64,000 nucleotides of DNA, from positions 17,283-81,282 of the forward strand of contig CAMDDZ010000017.1 in the NCBI GenBank assembly GCA_945893145.1, written 5' to 3'. Below are positions 36,898-45,249 of the stretch, piece after piece. This DNA is from Rhodoplanes serenus. Its GTDB lineage: Bacteria > Pseudomonadota > Alphaproteobacteria > Rhizobiales > Xanthobacteraceae. Each line of letters begins with the position of its first letter. Within the stretch, counting starts at the first letter, position 1. Under the pieces are notes generated by a model, which was not told the DNA's origin, made no database searches, and was given only the letters and a program-made list of their open reading frames with translations. The translations under genes were made by a program, and so were the position numbers.

Positions 36898-37119
36898 ATG
36901 ATGCGGCTAACCATCTGCGCGTTAGGCTTGATCGCACTGCTGCCGCTCCATTCCCCGGCCTTGGCCGTGACGGCAAAGGAAAAGCAGGCAACCTGCAAAT
37001 TCGGCGCCGATCATCAGAAGCTGACCGGCGCCAAGCGCAAGCAGTTCCTAGCCAAGTGCATGACGCCGGAAAAGGGCACCAAGCCGGTCAAGCGCGCGAA
37101 CAAGCCGCAGCCCACCTGA
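36898..37119 (+). CDS. Small PsiF-like periplasmic protein
   Basis: 73 residues with a signal peptide (cleavage near ALAV) and one basic repeat with two Cys (TCKFGADHQKLTGAKRKQFL and AKCM), which matches the short PsiF repeat of phosphate-starvation-inducible proteins. ATG ATG at 36898/36901 with AGGGGA upstream. Its role is unknown. Confidence 0.7.
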   Translation: MMRLTICALGLIALLPLHSPALAVTAKEKQATCKFGADHQKLTGAKRKQFLAKCMTPEKGTKPVKRANKPQPT

Positions 37120-37155
37120 ATTGCAGTTGGCTGAAAGCCATTGCAATCTCCCGGC

Positions 37156-38190
37156 ATGGCAAACTCACGATCCATCTGTTTCGCCGCCGCTCTCGCGATC
37201 GCGCTGACCGGCACCCACAACAATCAAGCATCGGCGCAATCGGTCGAGCAGTTCTACAAAGGCAAGTCGATCGAATTGCTGATCGGCTACCCGCCAGCCG
37301 GCAGCAATGACGTGTATGCGCGACTGCTGGCGCGCCATCTCGGCAAGCACATTCCCGGCAATCCGAACATCATTGCGCAAAACCGGCCTGGCGCCGGCAG
37401 TTTCCTGGCGCTGGCGCAGGTCTATAACGTCGCGCCGAAGGACGGCAGCGTGATCGCAATCGGCGCGCCGACCGCGCCGCTCGACGAGATGGTCGGCACC
37501 CAAGGCGTTCGCTTCAAGACTGCCGAGTTCAACTGGATCGGCCGCATCGACTCGCTCATCAACATGGTGTTCCTGTGGCACACGTCGCCGGTGAAGTCGG
37601 TCGCCGATGCGCAACGGATCGAATCCAAGTTGTCCGGCACCGGCGTCGGCTCGACGGTGTCGGTCTATCCAACCGTGATGAACCACGTGCTTGGCACCAA
37701 GTTCAAATTGATCATGGGCTACAAGGGCTCGAACGACGCACAGCTAGCCGTCGAGCGCGGCGAGGTCGAGGGCCATTCGACCTCGTGGACCGCCGTGAAG
37801 GTGGCGCACCCCGAATGGCGGCCCGAGAAGAAGATCAACATCATCGTGCAGTTCGCGCTCAACAAACACCCCGAACTGCCCGACGTGCCGACCGTGATCG
37901 AGTTGGCACGCAACGACGAGGAGCGCGCCATCCTGCGCGCCGTGATGAACGCAACCGAAGTCGGCACCGCGTTCTTCACCACGCCGGGCGCGCCGCCGGA
38001 GCGCGTCGCGGCGCTGCGCCGCGCCTTCGACGCCACCATGAAGGACCCGGAATTCCTGGCCGATGCTCGGAGGACCAATCTGACGGTCGGCCCCATGCCC
38101 GGCGAGGAATTGCAGAAGCTCGTCACCGAAGTGAGCAGCCTTTCGCCAGCGCTGCTCGAAAAGGTGAAGGCCGCCTACAGCTTCCAGTAA
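37156..38190 (+). CDS. Bug/TctC-like periplasmic receptor 4 (long subfamily)
   Basis: 344 residues from ATG 37156, signal peptide ending near ASAQS. The mature start SVEQFYKGKSIELLIGYPPA and ARHLGKHIPGNPNIIAQN match receptor 7 (52845-53873; SVADFYKGKNIDLYIGYSAG, IGRHIPGNP) much better than the other receptors here, so the two form a separate, longer subfamily. Ligand unknown. Confidence 0.9.
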   Translation: MANSRSICFAAALAIALTGTHNNQASAQSVEQFYKGKSIELLIGYPPAGSNDVYARLLARHLGKHIPGNPNIIAQNRPGAGSFLALAQVYNVAPKDGSVIAIGAPTAPLDEMVGTQGVRFKTAEFNWIGRIDSLINMVFLWHTSPVKSVADAQRIESKLSGTGVGSTVSVYPTVMNHVLGTKFKLIMGYKGSNDAQLAVERGEVEGHSTSWTAVKVAHPEWRPEKKINIIVQFALNKHPELPDVPTVIELARNDEERAILRAVMNATEVGTAFFTTPGAPPERVAALRRAFDATMKDPEFLADARRTNLTVGPMPGEELQKLVTEVSSLSPALLEKVKAAYSFQ

Positions 38191-38218
38191 GTCGGCAGAT
38201 TTTCGACCCACTGCGAGA

Positions 38219-38242
38219 CGGCGCTTCCCGATCGAAGCGCCG
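38219..38242. terminator. Hairpin between convergent genes, possible bidirectional terminator
   Basis: A perfect 9-bp stem, CGGCGCTTC (38219-38227) with GAAGCGCCG (38234-38242) and a 6-base loop, lies between the ends of receptor 4 (plus) and receptor 5 (minus). There is no T-run, so termination would be Rho-assisted or weak. Confidence 0.5.
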
Positions 38243-38254
38243 CCGGTTCGCTGA

Positions 38255-39232
38255 TCAGTTCGTCGGCACCAGATTGATGTCCTTGGCAAGCTTGACGATG
38301 CCTGCGATGTCATTGCGGACGAACGTGCCGAACTCGTCCACGCTCATCGGCATCGGCTCGACGCCCAGCGTCGCCAGCCGCTCCCGCACGGCCGGTACGT
38401 TCAGCGCCTTCTGCGATTCGTCGTGCAGACGATCGATGATGGCGCGCGGCGTTTTTGCCGGCACCGCCAAGCCGCCCCAGAATATGTATTGCGCGTTGGG
38501 ATAGCCGGCCTCAGTGACGGTCGGCACATCCGGCAAGCTCGGCGCCCGCTTCGGTGTGCTCACCGCGAGTGGCAGCACACGGCCGCCCTGGATGTGGGCA
38601 ATCGCTGGCGCGAGCGGCACGAAGTAGAAGTCGATCCGGCCGGCGATCAATTCGTTGAGCCCTTCCGCACCACGGAACGGGATGTGTTGGGCGCTGATGC
38701 CGGCCGCGGTCTTGAACCGCTCGGCGGCCCAATGTGACGCTGAGCCGACGCCCGCCGACGCGAAGTTCAGCTTGCCCGGATTGGCCTTCGCTACTGCGAT
38801 CAGATCGGCGACGGTTTTCCAGCCCTTCGACGGCGACACCACCAGCACGCTTGGCTGAATGCCGAACATCACCACCGGAACGAAGTCGTTCACCGGGTCG
38901 TATGGCAGGTTCTTGTGCAACACGATGGCTGAGCCCTGCGACGACGTCTGCAGCAGGATTGTGTAGCCGTCGGGATCGGCTTTGGCGGCCGAGTTCGAGC
39001 CGGTGACACCGCCGGCGCCGGTCCGATTTTCGATCACAAAAGACTGGCCGATCTGCTTCGAGACCTGATCGAGCACGACGCGGGCGACGAGATCGCCGGC
39101 ATTGCCCGCACTCACCGTGCTGACCGCGATGATCGGCCGATTCGGCCAATCGTCAGCGGCGAGCGCCGCCACGGTTCCGGCTAGCAGTGCAGTTGCTGCG
39201 ACAACGCCACGCAAAACGTGAAGTGACACCAT
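38255..39232 (-). CDS. Bug/TctC periplasmic solute receptor 5
   Basis: 325 residues, signal peptide ending near ALAAD, then WPNRPIIAVSTVSAGNAGD, DGYTILLQTS, FASAGVGSASHWAAERF and GRIDFYFVPLAP. The normally conserved PYAPGG loop is altered to VSAGN, so ligand specificity may differ. Closest relative in the window is receptor 3. Single gene facing receptor 4. Confidence 0.92.
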   Translation of the reverse strand: MVSLHVLRGVVAATALLAGTVAALAADDWPNRPIIAVSTVSAGNAGDLVARVVLDQVSKQIGQSFVIENRTGAGGVTGSNSAAKADPDGYTILLQTSSQGSAIVLHKNLPYDPVNDFVPVVMFGIQPSVLVVSPSKGWKTVADLIAVAKANPGKLNFASAGVGSASHWAAERFKTAAGISAQHIPFRGAEGLNELIAGRIDFYFVPLAPAIAHIQGGRVLPLAVSTPKRAPSLPDVPTVTEAGYPNAQYIFWGGLAVPAKTPRAIIDRLHDESQKALNVPAVRERLATLGVEPMPMSVDEFGTFVRNDIAGIVKLAKDINLVPTN

Positions 39233-39420
39233 GTAAACCTCCCTGGATCGGCGCCGAAGCTCTTGATCGGCTTCTGGCTGCTAAATATTCGAACCGGCGG
39301 GCCGCATCCCCCGAAGCGTCAACCGGGACGACATCCTTCAAGGATGATCCCAAGCGGGCGCAGGGGCAAGCCTGTGATGACGATGACGCTGCGATCCCAC
39401 GCCGCAGGTGCGGGCCCAGA

Positions 39421-40323
39421 TCAGCGGCTGCCGCGTTTGCGCTCGGTCAGCACAAGATAGAGTGAGGCCGCGACGATCAGCGCCATGCCGGCGAAGCTCC
39501 ACGCGCCCGGCAATTCGCCGAACACCAGATAGCCGAGGAACGCCGAATACACGATCCGCGAATAATCGAGCGGCACGAGCGCGGTTGCATCGCCCAGCGT
39601 CCAGCCGTGCGTGATCATGCCCTGCCCGGCAATGCCGAGAAAGCCAACCAGGATCAGCATGCCAAGCTCATGCAAATCCGGCGTGACCCAAAGCCAGATC
39701 GTCGGCAGCAACGAATACAGCGCGTTGCTGATGGCGTAGTAAAACATGATGACGCGCGTCGGCTCGGTCTTGGCGAGCTGCTTGATGTAGATCACGACCA
39801 GCGCGCCCAACAGCGCACCAAGCGCGCCAACAAACGCGCCGGGATCGAAGCCCGCGGTGAACGGCCGCGCGTACAACGCAATCCCGGCGAAGCCCACCAG
39901 CGTCACCACAATGCGCCGCCAGCCCACGATCTCGCCGAGAAAAATAAACGCCAGCGGCAGCATGAAAAGCGGCCGCGAAAATTGCAGCGTCATCGCGTCC
40001 GCTAGCAGCATATGCGTCAGCGTCCAGAAGAACGTGATGTTGCCCAGTGTGCCGATCACGCCGCGCGCGAAGTGGCCCACCAGCCGCTTGGTGCGCAGCG
40101 GCTCCATCGGATTGCGGATGAACATCGGCAGCACGAAGAAGAAGCCGATGAACGCGCGGAAGAACAGAATTTCGATGGTCGGGATGCGGGCGCCGAGGTG
40201 CTTCACCAGCATCGCCATGACGACCAGCGTCAACGAGCCGATCGAGACCAGCGTCGCACCGCGCGCGGTGCCATCCATGGCGTCCCAGCGCGCTCGCAAC
40301 CTGCTGTGAATTCCGGAAATCAC
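39421..40323 (-). CDS. EamA-family (DMT) small-molecule exporter
   Basis: About 300 residues, ten membrane helices in two EamA repeats (the second opening near AFVGALGALLGALVVIYI). DMT proteins export metabolites or amino acids. The GTG at 40323 starts two bases after the IclR gene stop, implying coupled translation; an ATG at 40278 is an alternative start that still precedes the first helix. Export of a pathway intermediate controlled by the IclR protein is plausible. Confidence 0.88.
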   Translation of the reverse strand: MISGIHSRLRARWDAMDGTARGATLVSIGSLTLVVMAMLVKHLGARIPTIEILFFRAFIGFFFVLPMFIRNPMEPLRTKRLVGHFARGVIGTLGNITFFWTLTHMLLADAMTLQFSRPLFMLPLAFIFLGEIVGWRRIVVTLVGFAGIALYARPFTAGFDPGAFVGALGALLGALVVIYIKQLAKTEPTRVIMFYYAISNALYSLLPTIWLWVTPDLHELGMLILVGFLGIAGQGMITHGWTLGDATALVPLDYSRIVYSAFLGYLVFGELPGAWSFAGMALIVAASLYLVLTERKRGSR

Positions 40324-40325
40324 GC

Positions 40326-41135
40326 TCAGCCCGCGACTCTTCCCCGATGCCCAAGCCGGGCCGAGATCGCGGCGGCAGTCTCCACAACGTGAGGAATGAA
40401 CGAGGCCAGCGTTTTCTTCGACAGGCGGCTGACCGGCCCCGCGATTCCGATCGCCGCGACCACTTCGCCCGTATCGTTGCGCAGCGGTGCCGCGATGCAG
40501 CGCATGCCGAGCTCGCTTTCCTCGTCCTCGATGGCGCAGCCGCGTTGACGCACACCGTCGAGCACGCGCTTGAGCGCTTGCGCGTCGGTAACGGTCTGCG
40601 GCGTGCGTGCCAGGAGCCCGTGCTGGATCACGCGTTCGACCACGTCGTCGGGTTGAAATGCGAGGATCGCCTGCCCTTCGGCGGTGCAATAGGCAGGTTT
40701 GCGCACGCCGACATCGGAACGCATGCGGATCGCTTGCGTGCTTTCGAAATTATAGACGTACATGATCTCGTTGCCGTCGAGCACGGCGAGATGGACGGTC
40801 TCGTTTATCTTTTCACGCAACTCTCGTAACAGCGGCCGCGCTTCATTCGAAACGCTCATACGCTGGCGCACCAGCGAGCCAAGCCGGAACAGCGCGAGGC
40901 CGAGCCGGTATTTTCCGGTGTCGGGGTTCTGCTCGAGCATGCCCTCGGCGACGAGCGTCACCGCAAGGCGGTGCACCGTGCTCTTGGCGACGCCGAGGCG
41001 CTTGGCGAGATCGCTGATGCCGATCTCGACCTGTTCCTCGGAAAACGCCTTGAGCAGCCGCACCGACGTCGTCACGGAGGACAGTCGGCTCGGTCTGTTC
41101 TCTGCGCTGCGAGCTGGTGTGCGCGGCGGCGGCAC
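40326..41135 (-). CDS. IclR-family transcriptional regulator
   Basis: About 269 residues: winged helix with GISDLAKRLGVAKSTVHRLAVTL, then the effector domain (YCTAEGQAILAF, GCAIEDEESELGMRCIAAPL). IclR proteins sense aromatic or other acids and usually repress or activate catabolic genes. The frame is open to a TTG at 41171, but the operator-like repeats lie at 41143-41169, so I prefer GTG 41135. Divergent from the flavoprotein gene at 41306 and followed by the EamA exporter. Confidence 0.88.
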   Translation of the reverse strand: MPPPRTPARSAENRPSRLSSVTTSVRLLKAFSEEQVEIGISDLAKRLGVAKSTVHRLAVTLVAEGMLEQNPDTGKYRLGLALFRLGSLVRQRMSVSNEARPLLRELREKINETVHLAVLDGNEIMYVYNFESTQAIRMRSDVGVRKPAYCTAEGQAILAFQPDDVVERVIQHGLLARTPQTVTDAQALKRVLDGVRQRGCAIEDEESELGMRCIAAPLRNDTGEVVAAIGIAGPVSRLSKKTLASFIPHVVETAAAISARLGHRGRVAG

Positions 41136-41142
41136 GATATAT

Positions 41143-41169
41143 GTTCCGCTCCGTGGGACGGCGTTCCGC
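41143..41169 (+). promoter_or_regulatory. Operator-like repeats upstream of the IclR gene
   Basis: GTTCC-N7-GGGAC at 41143-41159 (one mismatch from the GTTCC-N7-GGAAC pattern) plus a further GTTCCGC at 41163-41169, placing two GTTCCGC copies 20 bases apart, two helical turns. Location suits autoregulation of the IclR gene and control of the divergent flavoprotein gene. Confidence 0.4.
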
Positions 41170-41305
41170 AAACTCTACATGTTTTCTTTCCCCCTGAAAG
41201 GGGGCGGGAGGGGCAGCCGCAAGCTGAGGCAGGCCCCTGTCCAGTTAGCCTCGCAAGCTGGCGTCCCCCTTCCAGAGCAAGATTTCCCGAGGCACCCTGC
41301 GCAGC

Positions 41306-42523
41306 ATGGCAAAGAACATTCTCATCATCGGCGGCGGCCCCGCGGCAGTGTTCGCCGCCATCGAGGCGAAGAAGCGCGACCGCGAGGCCGAGGTCGTGCT
41401 CGCGACTGACGAGGCGGCGGAGCCGTACGAAAAGCCGCCGCTATCGAAGGCCGTGCTGCTCGGCAAGGCCAACCCCGAGGATGCGCTCATCGCCGGCAAA
41501 GGCGGCCTCGCCGCGCACGGCGTCACTGTGCAGCTCGATGCCCGATGCAGCGCCATCGACCGCGAGGCGCGCCAGGTGATCACCACGAAGGGCCAGCTGC
41601 CTTACGACGCGCTGGTGATCGCCACCGGCTCGCTGATGCGCGAATTGCCGATGCTACCGCCCGGAGCGCCGCGTGTGCATTACCTGCGCACCGACGCGCA
41701 TGGCCGCGCGCTGAAGGCCGGCCTGGCCAGCTGCAAGCACGTTGCGGTGATCGGCGGCGGGTTGATCGGGCTGGAGGTCGCAGCCTCAGCGGCGCAGCTA
41801 GGCATGGAGGTGACGGTGATCGAATTCGCGCCGCGCATCATGGCGCGCGTCTGCGACGACGAGACCAGCGCATTTCTCCTGGCGGAGCATCAGCATCACG
41901 GCGTCGAGATCGAACTCTCGACCTCGATCAAGCAAGTGACGCCGCAGCTCGACGACCGCCTCGCGCTCGAAACCAACGATGGCGACATCGTTGCCGCCGA
42001 TCTGGTCGTGGTCGGCACCGGTGTGAAACCGGATGAGGCGCTCGCCGCCACGGCAGGGCTGACAGTGCAGGACGGCATCGTGGTGGACGAATTCTGCCGG
42101 ACCTCGGATCCCAACATTTTCGCCGCCGGTGACTGCACCCGCTTTCCCGGTCCGCAGGGCGCCGTGCGGCTGGAGAACTGGCGGCATGCGCAAGACCACG
42201 GCGCAGTCGCAGGCCGCAACGCCGCGGGCGCCAACGACGCTTACCGTGCCGTGCCGTCATTCTGGTCGGAGCAATACGATCTCTACATTCAGGGCGTCGG
42301 CTGGCCCGATCCGAGCGTGCCGCGCATCCGCCGGCCGCTCTCCGGAAAAAGCTTGCTCATGCTCGAAATGGCCAGCGGTGTCATTACTTATGCGCTCGGC
42401 ATCAACGCGCAGCGCGACCTCGCCGCGATCCGCCGGCTGATCGAGCGCAAGGTGCCGGTTGACGCCGCCGCACTGGCCGATCCAAGCAAGCCGTTCGCCG
42501 ATATGCTGAAGGCGAAGGCTTAG
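41306..42523 (+). CDS. FAD/NAD(P)H ferredoxin reductase-like flavoprotein
   Basis: 405 residues. FAD-binding IIGGGPAAVFAAIEA near the N-terminus, NAD(P)H-binding VIGGGLIGLEVAASA in the middle, and FAAGDC near the end, with the size of rubredoxin/ferredoxin reductases of the BphA4 type. It is the best candidate for reductase of the Rieske ferredoxin and oxygenase encoded 5-7 kb upstream. The gene is divergent from iclR. Confidence 0.92.
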   Translation: MAKNILIIGGGPAAVFAAIEAKKRDREAEVVLATDEAAEPYEKPPLSKAVLLGKANPEDALIAGKGGLAAHGVTVQLDARCSAIDREARQVITTKGQLPYDALVIATGSLMRELPMLPPGAPRVHYLRTDAHGRALKAGLASCKHVAVIGGGLIGLEVAASAAQLGMEVTVIEFAPRIMARVCDDETSAFLLAEHQHHGVEIELSTSIKQVTPQLDDRLALETNDGDIVAADLVVVGTGVKPDEALAATAGLTVQDGIVVDEFCRTSDPNIFAAGDCTRFPGPQGAVRLENWRHAQDHGAVAGRNAAGANDAYRAVPSFWSEQYDLYIQGVGWPDPSVPRIRRPLSGKSLLMLEMASGVITYALGINAQRDLAAIRRLIERKVPVDAAALADPSKPFADMLKAKA

Positions 42524-42578
42524 GATGGCGCTTTGCGAGGCTGAAGAAATCCCGGCTGGTTTGTGCTAGAATAGTCAG

Positions 42579-42809
42579 ATGACCAAGTTGCTCGAACAAG
42601 CCTTCGATGCTGCCCGGCAGTTGCCGCCGAAAGAGCAGGACGACATCGCCCGCGCCATCATGCAGCTTGCGGGAACCGGCGGCGGCGATCCTGTTGCGCT
42701 CACGCCGGCAGAGCGTGACGCCATCGCAAACTCGAAGGCGGCAGCCGCACGCGGCGAATTCGCGACCGAAGAGCAGGTGCGTGCAGTCTGGGCCAAGCAT
42801 GGCCGATGA
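42579..42809 (+). CDS. Antitoxin of a ParE/RelE-type toxin-antitoxin pair
   Basis: 76 residues, helical and charged, with KEQDDIARAIMQLA and a C-terminal extension, typical of small antitoxins that neutralise ParE/RelE toxins by covering the toxin with the tail. The stop overlaps the toxin start by four bases (ATGA), the usual arrangement. A TAGAAT box at 42567 may be the -10 element. Confidence 0.8.
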   Translation: MTKLLEQAFDAARQLPPKEQDDIARAIMQLAGTGGGDPVALTPAERDAIANSKAAAARGEFATEEQVRAVWAKHGR

Positions 42810-43117
42810 GGCTTCGCTATACACTTCCGGCTCTTGCCGACCTCAATGCGATCCTCGACTACGTTTCGGCCCGCTCGCCACAAGGCGCAGCCCGCATTCA
42901 CGCGCGCATCCAGATGGTGATCGAGCTGTTGCTCGCATATCCGAGAATCGGATTGCCGACCGATGACGCCACCATTCGCCGCATCAATACATCGCCCTAT
43001 TCGTATCTCGTGTTTTATGAAATCTCGGGCGACGAAATCATCATCCACGCGGTTCGTCATGGCGCCCGCGATCCCTCCGGCATGCCCGGGGCATCGCACC
43101 CCAGCCAAGCGATGTGA
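42806..43117 (+). CDS. ParE/RelE-family toxin
   Basis: 103 residues with the RelE/ParE fold signature: YTLPALADLNAILDYV near the start and IGLPTDDATIRRINT, YSYLVFYEI and IHAVRHGARD near the end. The final strand bears the Arg/His pair used by this family. RelE proteins cut ribosomal mRNA; ParE proteins poison gyrase; this one looks ParE-like. It is co-translated with the antitoxin. Confidence 0.88.
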   Translation: MRLRYTLPALADLNAILDYVSARSPQGAARIHARIQMVIELLLAYPRIGLPTDDATIRRINTSPYSYLVFYEISGDEIIIHAVRHGARDPSGMPGASHPSQAM

Positions 43118-43150
43118 GATTTGATTTCTTCCCTGTTGTCAGAAAGCCAG

Positions 43151-43423
43151 ATGCCTGAATTCCAAAAGAACAAGTTCGATCCGCTTCGCGACTATTTGCT
43201 AAAGGAGAAACGGATCGATTTTGTCCTCACGTTCGAGGAGATCGAGGACATTCTTGGCTTCGGTCTGCCGAGAAGCGCACAGCGTGCCGAATGGTGGGAC
43301 GATGACAGCCCGCACCATCCCAAATTGCAGCGCCAGGCGGTTCGTGAGGGCGGTTACGACTCGCGGCGGCTTCCCGAGGGGATGAAAGTGCGTTTCCGCA
43401 AAACGTCTGTTTTTGGATATTGA
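43151..43423 (+). CDS. Small protein with DUF7662-like domain
   Basis: 90 residues from ATG 43151. The phrase LTFEEIEDILGFGLPRSAQ and AEWWDDDSPHHPKL fit a short domain that I recall as DUF7662, often found beside accessory genes. Function unknown. It follows the toxin gene by 33 bases and could belong to the same mobile-type unit. Confidence 0.7.
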   Translation: MPEFQKNKFDPLRDYLLKEKRIDFVLTFEEIEDILGFGLPRSAQRAEWWDDDSPHHPKLQRQAVREGGYDSRRLPEGMKVRFRKTSVFGY

Positions 43424-43449
43424 TCGTGCCTCGCACGGATTCGAACGAC

Positions 43450-44310
43450 ATGGCTGAGATTCAGAAAATCACGATAGAGCCAGGTCTCGTATTCGACGTC
43501 ATGACCGGCGGCGCCGCGGACGCACCGCTCGTCCTCCTGCTGCACGGCTTCGCGGAATCATTCCACATGTGGGGCGAGCTCGTGCCCGCGCTGGCCGCGG
43601 CGGGATATCGCGCTGTGGCGCCGAGCCAGCGCGGCTATTCGCCTGGCGCGCGGCCGGACACAGCCACGTTCTCGAACTACGAATTCGACAAGCTGGTCGG
43701 CGACGCCATGACGATCGCCGACGCCTGCGGCGGCGCCGGCCGGCGCTTCCATCTTGTTGGCCACGATTGGGGCGGCAGCCTCGCCTGGGCCATCGCCGAC
43801 CGCACGCCGGAGCGCCTTGCCTCGCTCTCTATTCTGTCGCGCCCGCATCCCATGGCGTTCAACCGCGCGCTCGAAATGCCGGACGGCGAGCAGAAGCGCC
43901 GCTCGGCCCATCATCGCTGGTTCCTCGAGCCCGACGCGGTCGCGCGCCTGCTCGCGGACGACGTGCGCTGGCTGCGTGACCGCCACAAGGCCAACAGCGT
44001 CCCGGCCGCGGCGACCGAGCGGCACATCGCAGTGATCGGCAACGAAGCCGCGATGTCGGGCGCGCTGGCGTGGTATCGCGCCCGCGGCACGCATCACAAG
44101 CCGGTCGGCAAGACCGTGGTGCCGACGCTTTACATCTGGGGCGACGCCGATGACACCGTCGGCCGCGCAGCAGCCGAAGGCACGGCAGAATTCGTGTCGG
44201 CACCGTACCGGTTCGCGGTGCTGCCGGGCGGCGGCCATTTTGTGGCGGATCAGTTTCCGGGCGAGGCCAACGCGCTGCTGCTGGCGCACCTCGCAAAGCA
44301 TCCGGTGTGA
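43450..44310 (+). CDS. Alpha/beta-hydrolase, epoxide hydrolase-like
   Basis: 286 residues from ATG 43450. Oxyanion segment LHGFAESFHMW, nucleophile GHDWGG with Asp at about 106, and acid/base residues in WGDADDTVG and GGGHFVADQ fit an Asp-nucleophile epoxide hydrolase or haloalkane dehalogenase. Cytosolic. The stop overlaps the next gene (GTGTGA), suggesting co-translation with a binding-fold protein. Confidence 0.9.
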   Translation: MAEIQKITIEPGLVFDVMTGGAADAPLVLLLHGFAESFHMWGELVPALAAAGYRAVAPSQRGYSPGARPDTATFSNYEFDKLVGDAMTIADACGGAGRRFHLVGHDWGGSLAWAIADRTPERLASLSILSRPHPMAFNRALEMPDGEQKRRSAHHRWFLEPDAVARLLADDVRWLRDRHKANSVPAAATERHIAVIGNEAAMSGALAWYRARGTHHKPVGKTVVPTLYIWGDADDTVGRAAAEGTAEFVSAPYRFAVLPGGGHFVADQFPGEANALLLAHLAKHPV

Positions 44311-45218
44311 TGCCGGCTGCAACAATCCAGCTTGCCGTCATGGTGTTTCCGGGGACGCAAACGCTGCCCCTGTTTGCGGCGCAGTCGAAAGGATTTTTCG
44401 CCCGCCGCGGCCTCTCGGTCGATCTCAAGCCCGCACCGAACTCGGAGGAACAACGCCGAGGGTTGGCAGAGGGCCGTTACGCCGTCGTTCATGGTGCGGC
44501 CGATCAGGCGGTGGCGCTTGTGCAAGCAGGCACCGACGCCATCGTGGTTGCGGGCGGAGACAATGGCTTCAATCATCTATTCGTTCAGCCCGACATCGAA
44601 CACCTGGCCGATCTGCGCGGACGCACATTGGTGGCGGACGTGGCCAACACCGGATGGTCTTTCGTCCTCTACGAAATTCTGCGGCGGCAGGGGCTCGGGC
44701 GCGGCGACTATTCCATTCGCGAAGTGGGCGCGCCGTTCCAGCGTTTTGAGGCGATGCGGCAGGACCGCACCATGGCGGCGGCGATTCTCAATCCACCGTT
44801 TGCCATCCGGGCGCGGCGCGCGGGCCTGAAGGACATGGGCGCCGTCGTGGAGGCGATCGGTCCCTACCAGGGGACAGTGCCCTATGTGCTTCGCGCCTGG
44901 GCCAAAGCGAATGCCGGCGCGCTCATTGCTTATCTCCAGGCGTGCATCGAAGGCCTGCGCTGGTCGCTCGATCCGGCCAACCGGGCCGAAGTCATCAGGC
45001 TGATCGAAACGCAGCTCAATCTGCCGGGCGACATCGCCGCCGAAACCTACGCGGCCGCGACCGATCCGGTGAACGGCTTGGCGCGAGATGCGGCGCTCGA
45101 CCTGGCAGGCTTCCAAACCATGCTGAAGCTGCGCGCCGCGTTCGAAGGCAGCGCGCCATTGCCCGCCGAGCGATACTTCGATCTGTCGTACCGGCAGCGC
45201 GCGCTGGCTGCGCTCTGA
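44307..45218 (+). CDS. NMT1/THI5-like periplasmic-binding-fold protein without a signal peptide
   Basis: 303 residues with the NMT1-type pattern (LAVMVFPGTQTLPLFAAQSK, GFFARRGLSVDLK, NPPFAIRARR), the fold of ABC sulfonate/thiamine-precursor receptors. There is no signal peptide: the N-terminus begins the first strand at once. It is translationally coupled to the hydrolase gene. So it is more likely a cytosolic enzyme or sensor than a periplasmic receptor, unless a start is missed. Confidence 0.8.
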   Translation: MMPAATIQLAVMVFPGTQTLPLFAAQSKGFFARRGLSVDLKPAPNSEEQRRGLAEGRYAVVHGAADQAVALVQAGTDAIVVAGGDNGFNHLFVQPDIEHLADLRGRTLVADVANTGWSFVLYEILRRQGLGRGDYSIREVGAPFQRFEAMRQDRTMAAAILNPPFAIRARRAGLKDMGAVVEAIGPYQGTVPYVLRAWAKANAGALIAYLQACIEGLRWSLDPANRAEVIRLIETQLNLPGDIAAETYAAATDPVNGLARDAALDLAGFQTMLKLRAAFEGSAPLPAERYFDLSYRQRALAAL

Positions 45219-45249
45219 TCGTCGCGCGCGGCCGCAAGCTCGCGGTGCG

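Noticed and set aside
41187..41205. CCCCCT-GAA-AGGGGG hairpin as a terminator
   Set aside because: There is no T-run after it on either strand and it lies in the leader between divergent genes.
43428..43450. GGATTCGAAC resembling the T-arm of a minus-strand tRNA
   Set aside because: Only the T-loop matches; the stem does not pair and no acceptor or anticodon arm is seen. It is the leader of the epoxide hydrolase-like gene.
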